The position numbers and the translations under genes are program-made. 64,000 nt of DNA from Hydrogenophilus sp. GTDB taxonomy: Bacteria; Pseudomonadota; Gammaproteobacteria; Burkholderiales; Rhodocyclaceae. Numbering within the stretch: position 1 is the first letter of the stretch; every line of letters starts with the position of its first letter. The notes beneath the pieces are model-generated. The model had not been told where the DNA came from. It ran no database searches and saw only the letters and a program-made list of their open reading frames with translations. This document shows, in pieces, positions 46,739-55,245 of this stretch. The DNA lies in contig JAOAEZ010000001.1 of assembly GCA_026416515.1 (NCBI GenBank), positions 396,430 to 460,429 of the forward strand. Reading direction: 5' to 3'.

Positions 46739-48142
46739 TTAATGGATTGGAAAATAGACGGTAAAGCGGGTTCCACGACCGTGAGGAGGATCCGAGACAG
46801 TAATGGTAGCTCGGTGAAGGTCGAGAATCTCCCGAACGATGGCAAGCCCTAGACCCGAACCGAGACAGCAGCTTTCGGCAGTGGGGAGACGAACAAAGGG
46901 TTGAAAGATGCGCTGCCGCTCTTCTGGGGGAATCCCAGGACCGGTGTCGTCAATAGTCAGGGTAATAAGGCTAGGAGCCATCGTGAGGGTGACGGTGACC
47001 TCACCGCCAGGGGGAGTGTAGGTGATGGCGTTGTCGAGGAGGTTTTTGAGACATTCGGTGAGAAGCATAGGGTTTACGAGGATAGGGGGAAGAGAGGAGG
47101 GGGCGTCGAGAGCAAGGGTAATCGCTCTGCGCCGGGCTTTGGGGTAGAGGTCGGTGAGGGCGGCTTTGAGGATCGCGGTGAGGTCGGTGGGAGTAAAGGG
47201 AAGGGCCGCTTCCGAGGCGGCTTCAGCGCGCGCGAGCGTGAGCATCTGCGTGGCGAGGTGGGCAGCGCGTTCGGCAGCGACGATGACTTTGTCGAGGTCA
47301 CTTTTCATGGCTTCATAGGTCGGGGCGTCGCGGGCGAGTTCGGCTTGCATTTTGAGGCCAGTGAGGGGGGTACGGAGTTGGTGAGCAGCATCAGCGATGA
47401 AACGCCGTTGGGCGGCGAGATTGCTTTCCAGCCGAGCCATGAGATGGTTGAAGGCGAGAATGAGGGGACGGATTTCGTCGGGGACCCGCTCAGGGTCGAG
47501 AGGGGAAAGGTCCGTGGGACGACGGCGGGCAAGGTGGGCTTGAAGACGGTCGAGCGGGGCAAGACCACGGGTGAGACCAAACCAGACGAGAATAAGAGCG
47601 ATGGGAATGAGAAGAAGTTGCGGGAGCATAATCCCAGTAAGGAGTTCGGTGGCGAGAACTTCCCGCCGCCGCGTGGTTTCAGCAATCTGAACGGCGACCA
47701 AAACGGGACCGTGAGGGGTGGTTTTGGGTTCGATGAGGGTGAGGAGTCGAACTATGCTTCCGTGAAGAGTAACGGTACGGTGAGTGAGGTGCGGACCCGA
47801 TGGCCAGGGAGGAGTGGGAAGTTGAGCATTGCCCGCTAACCGCTGGGAGGGGGTGCGAATTTCATAGTAGAGGAGGTCGCTACCAGCAGAGGGGAGAAGC
47901 CAGGGGAGAGAGGGAGGAAGGTCAAAGTGAAGTTGATCTCCACGGAGCGTGACGTGCTGCATGAGCCGACGGGCATGGTCGGTGAGGGCTTCGTCATAGG
48001 GACGTTCAGCGATTTCGGCGGCAAAACGGTGGGTGATGAGAATGGTGAGTGGCCAGAGAAGGAGAAGAGGAACAAGCATCCAGTCGAGAATTTCGCCGAA
48101 GAGGGAGGCGGGTTCAGAGCGAGGCTTGGGGAGGGGGGACAT
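46739..48142 (-). CDS. sensor histidine kinase (QseC/TctE-like)
   Basis: 467 residues. First membrane helix WMLVPLLLLWPLTILITHRF, periplasmic domain to about 165, second helix GIMLPQLLLIPIALILVWFG, HAMP, then HisKA with the phospho-accepting His in FIADAAHQLRTPLTGLKMQ. The ATPase has N-box LLDNAITYTPPGGEV, DTGPGIPP and GSGLGLAIVREI. I start it at ATG 48142, overlapping the response regulator end by 29 bases; an open frame runs on upstream but is antisense noise over the regulator. The stimulus is unknown (tricarboxylate or quorum-type sensors are relatives). Confidence 0.9.
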   Translation of the reverse strand: MSPLPKPRSEPASLFGEILDWMLVPLLLLWPLTILITHRFAAEIAERPYDEALTDHARRLMQHVTLRGDQLHFDLPPSLPWLLPSAGSDLLYYEIRTPSQRLAGNAQLPTPPWPSGPHLTHRTVTLHGSIVRLLTLIEPKTTPHGPVLVAVQIAETTRRREVLATELLTGIMLPQLLLIPIALILVWFGLTRGLAPLDRLQAHLARRRPTDLSPLDPERVPDEIRPLILAFNHLMARLESNLAAQRRFIADAAHQLRTPLTGLKMQAELARDAPTYEAMKSDLDKVIVAAERAAHLATQMLTLARAEAASEAALPFTPTDLTAILKAALTDLYPKARRRAITLALDAPSSLPPILVNPMLLTECLKNLLDNAITYTPPGGEVTVTLTMAPSLITLTIDDTGPGIPPEERQRIFQPFVRLPTAESCCLGSGLGLAIVREILDLHRATITVSDPPHGRGTRFTVYFPIH

Positions 48143-48803
48143 GGTCGCTTTCGAGACAGTAGCCAAGACCGCGAACCGTCCGAATGATGACACCGCTGCC
48201 TTCAAGCTTTTTGCGGAGACGGTGAAGGTAGACTTCAATGGCGTTGAGGGAGACGGCTTCTTGCCAGCCACAAAGATGTTCGAGGAGCTGCTCTTTGCTG
48301 ACGAGACGACCCGGACGGAGGATGAGGTATTCCAGAAGGGCAAGTTCACGAGCGGAGAGGTCAAGCGGAATACCGTGAAGGTGCGCCCGGCGGGCGGTGA
48401 GATCGTAGGTGAGCGGCCCGATAGTGACGCGCGGGGGGGCAGCCGCACCGCGCCGCGTCAGGGCGCGAACGCGGGCTTCAAGCTCCCGTAGGTCGAAGGG
48501 TTTGGTAAGATAGTCATCGGCGCCAGCGTCAAGCCCCGCGACCCGTTGTTCAATGGCGTCTTGGGCGGTGAGAATGAGGACCGGTGTGGCATTGCCGCGG
48601 GCACGAAGCCGCTCGAGGAGGGTGATCCCCGGAAGCTTGGGAAGCGCAAGGTCTAGAATGATGAGGTCGTAGGCGGTGGCAGCGAGGGCAGCGTCGGCGG
48701 TGAGCCCGTCACCGACGCAGTCTACAGCATAGCCGGCGCGTTTGAGGGCGCGCGTGAGGGCATCGGCGATGACGGCGTCGTCTTCGACAATGAGGAGGCG
48801 CAT
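48114..48803 (-). CDS. OmpR-family response regulator
   Basis: 229 residues. Receiver domain: LLIVEDDAVIADALTRAL, phospho-Asp in YDLIILDLALPKLPG, switch Thr in ILTAQDAIEQRVAGLD and Lys in DYLTKPFDLRELEARVRAL. The winged-helix DNA-binding domain has LSARELALLEYLILRPGRLVSKEQL and LRKKLEGSGVIIRTVRGLGY. Start ATG 48803. Paired with the overlapping kinase gene downstream. No obvious target operon is seen in the window. Confidence 0.93.
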   Translation of the reverse strand: MRLLIVEDDAVIADALTRALKRAGYAVDCVGDGLTADAALAATAYDLIILDLALPKLPGITLLERLRARGNATPVLILTAQDAIEQRVAGLDAGADDYLTKPFDLRELEARVRALTRRGAAAPPRVTIGPLTYDLTARRAHLHGIPLDLSARELALLEYLILRPGRLVSKEQLLEHLCGWQEAVSLNAIEVYLHRLRKKLEGSGVIIRTVRGLGYCLESDHVPPPQASL

Positions 48804-48873
48804 GAGAGAGAAGGGTGGAAAAAAACACATTGTACCGCTTTTGTATTTTATAGGGGGAGAGAGAGGAAAGGGC

Positions 48874-50211
48874 CTAGGGTTTGAGACGCCATTTGCGAAG
48901 GCGATAGCGGAGTTGACTGAGGGTAAGACCGAGAAGTTGCGCCGCCCGCGATTGGTTTCCACCAGCGGCAGCAAGAGCGGCGTGAATTTGGTCAGGAGTG
49001 GGTTCGAGAGAGGATGGAGAGGGAGAGTAAGGGGGGACGGAGATGGAAGGGGCAGGGGGAAGGGGTCGAAAGGCGGCAGCAAGGGCGGTGGGTGTGATGG
49101 GGTTGACGCCAGAGGCGATGAGACGAGCGAGGAGGTTTTCGAGCTCGCGAACGTTACCAGGCCAGGAGTGAGCCGTGAGCCAGGTGATCGCTTCGGGAAG
49201 GATGAGCGGAGGAGGGGTTTGCTCCCGCCGGGCGATTTGGTCGATGAGGGCGTGAACAAGGAGAGGAATGTCTTCTGGCCGAGCGGCGAGGGGGGGAATG
49301 TCGATGAGAAGGACCGCTAGACGATAGTAGAGGTCAGACCGAAAACGACCGGCCGCTACCGCGGCGGCGAGGTCAACGTGCGTGGCGGCAATGATGCGCG
49401 TGTCTACACTTTGTTCATGAGGGGCCCCAAGGGGCCGATAGGTGCGTTCTTGAAGGACGCGTAAAAGCTTGGGTTGTAGGGAGAGAGGAAGTTCGCCGAT
49501 TTCGTCGAGAAAGAGCGTGCCGCGATGGGCCGCAGCGATAAGGCCCGGCCGGTCGGCAGTGGCACCGGTGTAGGCACCTTTTTTAACACCGAAGAGTTCG
49601 GCTTCGATGAGGTCGGGGGGAAGCGCTCCGCAGTTAACGGCAATGAAGGGGGCAGAGGCGCGGGGAGAGGTTTCGTGGAGGAGACGGGCGACCAGCTCTT
49701 TGCCCGAGCCCGATGGGCCTTGAATGAGAACGGGGGCGAGACTTTTGGCATAACGGGCGATTTGTTCACGAATGTGAACGATCGCCGGACTGCAGCCGAT
49801 GAGACGAGTAAGAGGAGAGGTAGGGGGGAAAGAGACGGGAGAGGAAACAGAGGGGTGAAGAGCTTGAGCGGCAGCGAGGAGTTGTTGAAGCCGCTCCCGG
49901 GTAACGGGTTTGGTGAGAAAGTCGATCGCACCGAGCTTCATGGCGCGAACAGCTGTTTCGATGTCGCCGTAGGCAGTGAGTACCGCGATGGGAGTTTCCG
50001 GACGATGACGGGTAAGGTGCTCGACTAGGGTAATGCCGTTGCCGTCAGGAAGCTTGAGGTCGGTGAGGATGAGGTGATAGAAACGAGAGAGCGCAGCATG
50101 GGTACCTTCAGCAAGGGTGGCAGCTTGATCGGCAGTGCAGCCAAGCCGTTCAAGAAGGCGAATGAGGGTGCGCCGCAGGTCTTCTTCGTCGTCGATGATG
50201 AGGAGGTGCAT
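48874..50211 (-). CDS. sigma54-dependent response regulator, NtrC family (PilR-like)
   Basis: 445 residues: a receiver ([37 protein letters not shown]), a AAA+ domain with Walker [18 protein letters not shown], the sigma54-contact loop [14 protein letters not shown] and Walker [15 protein letters not shown] [14 protein letters not shown], an R-finger region [11 protein letters not shown], and a C-terminal Fis-type helix ([21 protein letters not shown]). It fits PilR best because a PilS-like kinase lies 1.3 kb away on the other strand. Target genes are not in the window. Confidence 0.9.
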   Translation of the reverse strand: MHLLIIDDEEDLRRTLIRLLERLGCTADQAATLAEGTHAALSRFYHLILTDLKLPDGNGITLVEHLTRHRPETPIAVLTAYGDIETAVRAMKLGAIDFLTKPVTRERLQQLLAAAQALHPSVSSPVSFPPTSPLTRLIGCSPAIVHIREQIARYAKSLAPVLIQGPSGSGKELVARLLHETSPRASAPFIAVNCGALPPDLIEAELFGVKKGAYTGATADRPGLIAAAHRGTLFLDEIGELPLSLQPKLLRVLQERTYRPLGAPHEQSVDTRIIAATHVDLAAAVAAGRFRSDLYYRLAVLLIDIPPLAARPEDIPLLVHALIDQIARREQTPPPLILPEAITWLTAHSWPGNVRELENLLARLIASGVNPITPTALAAAFRPLPPAPSISVPPYSPSPSSLEPTPDQIHAALAAAGGNQSRAAQLLGLTLSQLRYRLRKWRLKP

Positions 50212-50286
50212 GGCGCAATTGTGCCACGAGTGTGGAGGGGATTTTGTGGTAGATTGCTCTTTGAAGCAGTGTGTTTAAGGATCGGA

Positions 50287-51189
50287 ATGATGAGCGAGAG
50301 ACTAAGAGTGGGTTTCGTGGGGTTGGGGTTGATGGGACGACCGATGGCGTTAAATGTGCTGCGCGCTGGGTTTGAGGTGTTGGTGTGGGCGCGCCGGCCA
50401 GAGGCGTGTGAACCATTGGTGGAGGCAGGGGCAAAGGCAGTGAAGTCTTTGCGCGCGCTGGGAGAGGAGTGCGGGGTGACGGTTTCCGTGGTGTCAGATG
50501 GCGCAGCGGTGGCAGAGGTAACGTTGGGAGAGGATGGGATCGCTGCAGGGGCCCAGCCAGGACATGTCCATGTGGATATGAGTACGATTTCACCCGAGGA
50601 GGCTCGGGCGATCGGAAGGGCATTGGCGGCGCGCGGGGTGGAGTTCGTGGATGCTCCTGTGTCCGGGGGAGTGGTTGGGGCAGAGCGGGGTTCTTTAACG
50701 ATTATGGTGGGGGGGAGAGAGGAGGTGGTGACGAGAGTGCAACCGATTTTGGCAGCAATGGGGGAGCGAATTACCTACGTTGGACCGGCGGGAGCAGGAC
50801 AGGTGGCTAAGGCGTGTAACCAGGTGTTGACGGGAGTGACTGTGGTGGCAGTGGCAGAGGCGTTGAATTTGGCACGGGCCGCCGGAGTGGATCCAGAGCG
50901 CGTGCGCGAGGCACTGTTGGGCGGAGCCGCCTATTCGCGGATTTTGGAGCAGCATGGGGCACGAATGTTGGCGCGCGATTTCCGCCCCGGATTTAAGGGG
51001 TGGATGCATGCAAAGGATATGGGATTTGTGCTCGAGGAGGGACGACGGGTGGGGGCACCGACGTTGTTGTCAGCAGTGGCCGCCCAGTTGTTCCAGGCAT
51101 TGGTGGCCCGAGGGGAGGGGGAGGAGGATTCGATCGCGGTATTGCGGTTGTTGGAGGAGTGGAGCCAGAGAGGGGAGAAGAGGGCATAG
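50287..51189 (+). CDS. beta-hydroxyacid dehydrogenase (GarR / 3-hydroxyisobutyrate dehydrogenase family)
   Basis: 300 residues. The NAD(P) motif is VGFVGLGLMGRPMALNVLRAG. The substrate-binding strand is EFVDAPVSGGVVGAERGSLTIMVGG. The catalytic lysine is in GQVAKACNQVLTGVTVVAVAEAL, with KDMGFVLEEGRRVGAPTLL near the end. Candidate reactions are tartronate semialdehyde reduction or 3-hydroxyisobutyrate oxidation; sequence alone does not decide. Two ATG codons in tandem (50287, 50290) follow AAGGA. Divergent from the PilR-like gene across 75 bases. Confidence 0.9.
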   Translation: MMSERLRVGFVGLGLMGRPMALNVLRAGFEVLVWARRPEACEPLVEAGAKAVKSLRALGEECGVTVSVVSDGAAVAEVTLGEDGIAAGAQPGHVHVDMSTISPEEARAIGRALAARGVEFVDAPVSGGVVGAERGSLTIMVGGREEVVTRVQPILAAMGERITYVGPAGAGQVAKACNQVLTGVTVVAVAEALNLARAAGVDPERVREALLGGAAYSRILEQHGARMLARDFRPGFKGWMHAKDMGFVLEEGRRVGAPTLLSAVAAQLFQALVARGEGEEDSIAVLRLLEEWSQRGEKRA

Positions 51190-51232
51190 AAGCTCTGTCT
51201 CTTCGAGTGGCTTAGCGGGAGAGAGTTCGAGA

Positions 51233-51499
51233 ATGGCGCGGTGGCTTGTGGTGTTGGTTTTGATGGGGGGAGTGGTGTGGTGGGTGCGACGATGGTGGCG
51301 GCAGAGGGAGAGGAGGTGGGCGGAGATACCTCGGCCCCAACGCGAGGGAGAGATGGGGGAGAAAAGAGAGCAGTTGGTGGCTTGCAACTACTGCGGGGTG
51401 CTGCTGCCGGCGAGCGAGGCCGTGCGAAATAGAGGTAAGACGTGGTGCCGCGAGCATGTGGCGAGCGGGGGGGAGGGGAGTGGGCAGAGAGAGGAGTGA
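51233..51499 (+). CDS. PP0621 family small protein with zinc-knuckle-like motif
   Basis: 88 residues: an N-terminal membrane helix (WLVVLVLMGGVVWWVRRWW), a charged linker, and a knuckle CNYCGVLLPASEAVRNRGKTWC followed by EH, likely binding Zn. This matches the PP0621 family, function unknown, commonly encoded next to pilS in betaproteobacteria. The start is ATG 51233. It overlaps the start of the PilS-like gene, so the two are probably coupled. Confidence 0.8.
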   Translation: MARWLVVLVLMGGVVWWVRRWWRQRERRWAEIPRPQREGEMGEKREQLVACNYCGVLLPASEAVRNRGKTWCREHVASGGEGSGQREE

Positions 51500-53024
51500 A
51501 CACCAGAGCGATTTTCTGGCGCTGACATTCCCATCCGATGCGCTGCGGGTGGTAGTGGCGGGGTTGCTGTGGGTGTCAGGACCGGGGATGGGGTTGGGTG
51601 AGGAGAACCCCCGTCTGTTTTTCGGAGTGGGATTGGCTTATTTGAGCGCCGCAGTGGTGTTGGCAGTGGTTCGGGGGTGGTGGGTGGAGCGGTTGCAGTG
51701 GGCGACAAGCAAAGGGGTGACCGAGTTGCAGGTGATGTGGTCGATGGCAGCTTCCGTGGTGGATGGAACGGCGATCACGTTGTTGATGGCGGTGAGCGGG
51801 GGCTTTTCGTCAGGGTTGCCTTTGGTGCTTTTTTTGGTGGGGACAGCGACTGCTTTCGAACGCCCGCCGCGCTTGGCTTTGTTCGGTGCGGCTGTGGGCG
51901 TGGTGGGGTTGTTGGGGGAAAATGGGTGGCGATTGTGGGAGGAGCGAGGAGGGGCCGACCCGTGGTGGGTGGGGGTGACAGGGGCAGGGTTGCTGACGAC
52001 AGCATGGTTGGCCGCGAGCGTGGGGGGGCGCGTGCGGGCGTCCGAGGCTGCGTTGGCGTTTGAGCGAGCGTTGTTGGCTTGGCAGCAGGAGGTGAACGAT
52101 CGAATCGTGGCTGAGTTGGGCGATGGGGTGGTGTGGGTGGGGGCTGACCGCCGGATTCGGTACGCGTCCCCACGAGTGGTGGCGTGGTTGGGAAGAGATC
52201 CAGTAGGGGAGAGGGTGGAGCAGGTGTTGCCAGTCGGCGTGCAGCCGGGGGAAGAGCGATGGTGGGTGAGAGCCGACGGGTGTTGGCGTTTTGTGGGGGG
52301 AAGAGAGGATAGCGCAGGGGAGTGGTTGGTGTGGATGAGCGATTTGGCCGCCGCCGCCCGCCATTTCCAGCGCGAGCGGTTGGCAGCGTTGGGATTGTTG
52401 GTGGCAGGAGTGGCCCATGAGTTGCGAAACCCTTTGGCAGGAATCGCCCAGGCGCTCGATCTGCTGCGCGATGCCTCCGAGGAGGAGCGCGCAGAGTGGT
52501 TGGGAGTGGCCGAGCGAAATGTGGCGCGAATCGGGCGCTTGATCGAGGAGGTTCTGGCGTTGGGACGGTTGCGCCCACCCGAGCCAAGGGGGGTGGCTTT
52601 GCGAGAGTGGCTAAGGGAGTGGCGAGCGCGGTTGCCCCCCGCCGAGGCTAGACGGGTGGCGGTGGAGGGAGATGAGGGAGAGGCATGGGTCGATCCAGAC
52701 CATTTGGAGAGGGTGGTGGAGAATTTGGTGAAGAATGGGTTGGCGTTCGCTTCCCAGCGAGAGGGTGCAGTGCGGGTGACGGTAGTGAGCGAGGGAGCCG
52801 AGTGGTGCGCGCTGCAGGTGACCGACGATGGACCAGGAGTGGCACCAGAGGTGGAACGAGCACTCTTTTCGCCGTTCGTGTCGGGACGCACGGGGGGGAT
52901 AGGGTTGGGTCTTTTTTTGGTGCAGGAGTTGGTGCGGTTGAATGGGGGAGAGGTGTACTACCAGCGCGGGGAGGAGGGGGGAGCCGTGTTTACGGTGCGT
53001 TGGCGCCAGAGAGGGATGGAGTAA
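51456..53024 (+). CDS. PilS-like sensor histidine kinase
   Basis: 522 residues from ATG 51456 (GTG 51480 is an alternative start). Six membrane helices within the first 200 residues (e.g. FGVGLAYLSAAVVLAVVRG and GLPLVLFLVGTATAF), then a PAS domain (ELGDGVVWVGADRRIRYASP), HisKA with VAGVAHELRNPLAGIAQALD, N-box ENLVKNGLAFA, TDDGPGVAPEVERALFSPF and GIGLGLFLVQELVRL. Six helices plus PAS is the PilS layout, the kinase that controls type IV pilin genes with PilR. Its end overlaps mltA by 35 bases on the opposite strand. Confidence 0.85.
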   Translation: MWRAGGRGVGRERSEHQSDFLALTFPSDALRVVVAGLLWVSGPGMGLGEENPRLFFGVGLAYLSAAVVLAVVRGWWVERLQWATSKGVTELQVMWSMAASVVDGTAITLLMAVSGGFSSGLPLVLFLVGTATAFERPPRLALFGAAVGVVGLLGENGWRLWEERGGADPWWVGVTGAGLLTTAWLAASVGGRVRASEAALAFERALLAWQQEVNDRIVAELGDGVVWVGADRRIRYASPRVVAWLGRDPVGERVEQVLPVGVQPGEERWWVRADGCWRFVGGREDSAGEWLVWMSDLAAAARHFQRERLAALGLLVAGVAHELRNPLAGIAQALDLLRDASEEERAEWLGVAERNVARIGRLIEEVLALGRLRPPEPRGVALREWLREWRARLPPAEARRVAVEGDEGEAWVDPDHLERVVENLVKNGLAFASQREGAVRVTVVSEGAEWCALQVTDDGPGVAPEVERALFSPFVSGRTGGIGLGLFLVQELVRLNGGEVYYQRGEEGGAVFTVRWRQRGME

Positions 53025-54243
53025 CCCCGCGCGGCCAGAGAAGCCACCACCGCGCTTCCGCACGGGTGCGACTGGCGAGATAACCGGCCGGAGCACCGCT
53101 TCCCCAGTAGTAATCGCCGCGAAGGGGGCCGAGGATCGCGCCGCCCGTGTCGTGGGCAACGACAAGGCGGTGTAAGGGTTGAGGCGCCTCGGGGGCCGAG
53201 AGCCAGAGAGGAGCACCAAGGGGAAGAAGAGCCGGGTCTATCGCGACGCTTCGACCGGCTACGAGGGGAACTCCAAGCGTGCCAATGGGCCCGTCGTAGG
53301 GGTCGGCGGGGGGAGGAAGTTCGCGAAAGAAGACATAGGCGGGGTTTTCGGCGAGAATCTGATCGCGTTGGTGGGGGTGACGCTCAAACCAGGCGCGGAT
53401 GGCGTCCAGCGTGGCACGGTGGGGAGGGAGTTCACCGCGGTCGATGAGTAGACGCGCGATAGAGCGATAGGGGTGACCGTTGTGGTCGGCATAGCCAATG
53501 CGGGCATGCGTGCCGTCGGGGAGAGAGAGCCGAGCCGACCCTTGGGTTTGAGCGATTAGGAGGTCGAGAGGGTCTTTGACCCAGAAGAGAATGGGGGCGG
53601 GAAAACGATCGCCTTGGGCAACGATTTCCCGCCGGGTCCAGTAGGGGATAAGTCGTTGTCCGACCACTCGCCCTTTGAGGCGAAGGTGCTTGGTTTCCGG
53701 AATAGTTTCGACAAGGGCTACTGTGATGAGGTCGGGAGGGGGCGCGTGGATGGGCGTTTCATATCCAGGGGCAGGGGTACGACTGGCCGCAAGGGTGGGT
53801 TCGTAGTAGCCGGTGAGAAGCCCCGTAGCACGGGCTTCCCCCGTGATGAGCCGCGCGGTGAGGGCCCATGGGGTGAGGTGACGCGTGAGGAGAGAACGAA
53901 GCTTCGGCGGAGAGGACGCAATAGGCGAGGAGAGCGATTCACAAAAAGGATGCCATTCGGGGTATTGCTGGATCAGGGAGGGACAGGCTCTCTGGAGGGC
54001 AAGGAGGACTCCGTCAAGAGGATCCGTTTCCCAGCCGGGGAGTTCTTCCCATTTGGCAGGGTGAAGATGCAGTTGCCCACGAAGGGGAGGGGCAAGAGGG
54101 GTCTGCCGCGATTCGAGGGGGAGGCAGGGGGAGGGGTCGACCACCACAAGAGGAGCGGGGGGAGGAGAGGAAAGGGAATGAGGGAGAGGATGACAGGCGG
54201 CAAGGGTGACGATAAGGAGGAGGAGAAAAGGACGAGAGAACAT
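52990..54243 (-). CDS. mltA: membrane-bound lytic murein transglycosylase A
   Basis: Outer-membrane lipoprotein that cleaves peptidoglycan strands. 417 residues: the signal ends in VTLAAC (lipobox, Cys about 17); the MltA domain has TGLLTGYYEPTLAASR, IPYWTRREI, DPLDLLIAQTQGSARLSLPDG and ILAENPAYVFFRE; the C-terminal 3D domain carries catalytic aspartates in VAHDTGGAILGPLRGDYYWGSG. The start is ATG 54243; the frame runs further upstream but lacks a signal there. Divergent from the DUF815 ATPase gene, about 106 bases apart. Confidence 0.94.
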   Translation of the reverse strand: MFSRPFLLLLIVTLAACHPLPHSLSSPPPAPLVVVDPSPCLPLESRQTPLAPPLRGQLHLHPAKWEELPGWETDPLDGVLLALQRACPSLIQQYPEWHPFCESLSSPIASSPPKLRSLLTRHLTPWALTARLITGEARATGLLTGYYEPTLAASRTPAPGYETPIHAPPPDLITVALVETIPETKHLRLKGRVVGQRLIPYWTRREIVAQGDRFPAPILFWVKDPLDLLIAQTQGSARLSLPDGTHARIGYADHNGHPYRSIARLLIDRGELPPHRATLDAIRAWFERHPHQRDQILAENPAYVFFRELPPPADPYDGPIGTLGVPLVAGRSVAIDPALLPLGAPLWLSAPEAPQPLHRLVVAHDTGGAILGPLRGDYYWGSGAPAGYLASRTRAEARWWLLWPRGVTPSLSGANAP

Positions 54244-54349
54244 GGGGGGTGCTTTAGGGAGAGAGCGCGATGGTATCATGGTCAGAGAGAGTAAAGGAAC
54301 GCAGAAGGGGTGGGGGAAAAGAAGAGACTTATTGGAAAGGAGGTCCATT

Positions 54350-55237
54350 TTGGGAAAGGAGAAACGCATCTTGTTGTCGGAGATCGCGACGGCGATGAGC
54401 CGAATCGCCACTTTGTTGGAGCAGGAGCTGGGGGGGAGATTGACGGCTCCCGATTGGGGGGCGGCGCCGGCGTTTTGGTTGCGCCGGGTGGGACGGTCGG
54501 GGGTGATGGTGGAGGGGGTAGCGGAGCCCGATCGAGTGCGGTTGAGCGATTTGCAGGGAATCGAGGATCAGAAGAGGCGAGTGGTCGCTAACGTGCGCCA
54601 GTTCTTGGCAGGGTTGCCGGCAAACGATTTTTTGTTGACGGGGGCGCGCGGTTGCGGTAAGTCGTCATTGGTGAAGGCGTTGTTGACGGAGTTTGCCGGA
54701 GAGGGGTTGCGGTTGGTGGAGGTGCAGAAGGAGTTGTTGCCCCATTTGCCCGAGCTGTTGCCCTTGCTGGGACGGGCTCCGTACCATTTTTTGGTGTTTA
54801 TCGATGATTTGTCGTTCGAAGAGGGGGAGGGGAGTTATAAGGAGTTAAAAAGCGTTTTAGAGGGGTCGATTTGGGCACGACCGAAAAACGTTTTGGTGTG
54901 CGCAACTTCTAACCGCCGCCATTTGATGCCGGAGTATTGGCGCGAGAATGAGGCGAGCCGCGATTGGGGAGGAGAGATCCATCCGATGGAGGGGGCAGAG
55001 GAGAAGGTGTCGCTCGCTGAGCGATTCGGGTTGTGGGTGTCGTTCTATCCTTTTTCCCAGGAGGAGTATTGGCAAATAGCCGCTCATTGGTTGCGCGTCT
55101 ACGGGGCGTTTGAGGAGGAGGTGGCCGAAGCCCGGGCCGCCGCATTGGCTTGGGCTATCGAGCGAGGATCGCGGTCAGGCCGGGTGGCCGAGCAGTTCGC
55201 CCGAGCATGGTTGGGGGAGCGACGGTTAAGAGGGTGA
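54350..55237 (+). CDS. DUF815 family P-loop ATPase
   Basis: AAA-like ATPase of unknown role. Walker A is LLTGARGCGKSSLVKALL, Walker B is FLVFIDDLSFEEGEGSYKELKSVLEG, sensor-like VLVCATSNRRHLMPEYW, and the family motif LAERFGLWVSFYPFSQEEY. I choose a TTG start at 54350 because a near-perfect AAAGGAGGT (54336-54344) lies five bases upstream, giving 295 residues. Alternative ATGs at 54278 and 54395 lack such a site. The Nudix gene begins 8 bases after its stop. Confidence 0.88.
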   Translation: MGKEKRILLSEIATAMSRIATLLEQELGGRLTAPDWGAAPAFWLRRVGRSGVMVEGVAEPDRVRLSDLQGIEDQKRRVVANVRQFLAGLPANDFLLTGARGCGKSSLVKALLTEFAGEGLRLVEVQKELLPHLPELLPLLGRAPYHFLVFIDDLSFEEGEGSYKELKSVLEGSIWARPKNVLVCATSNRRHLMPEYWRENEASRDWGGEIHPMEGAEEKVSLAERFGLWVSFYPFSQEEYWQIAAHWLRVYGAFEEEVAEARAAALAWAIERGSRSGRVAEQFARAWLGERRLRG

Positions 55238-55245
55238 GAGAGACG

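Noticed and set aside
48143..48448. N-terminal extension of the QseC-like kinase
   Set aside because: It reads antisense-like Ser/Thr-rich residues over the response regulator gene; ATG 48142 directly precedes the first membrane helix.
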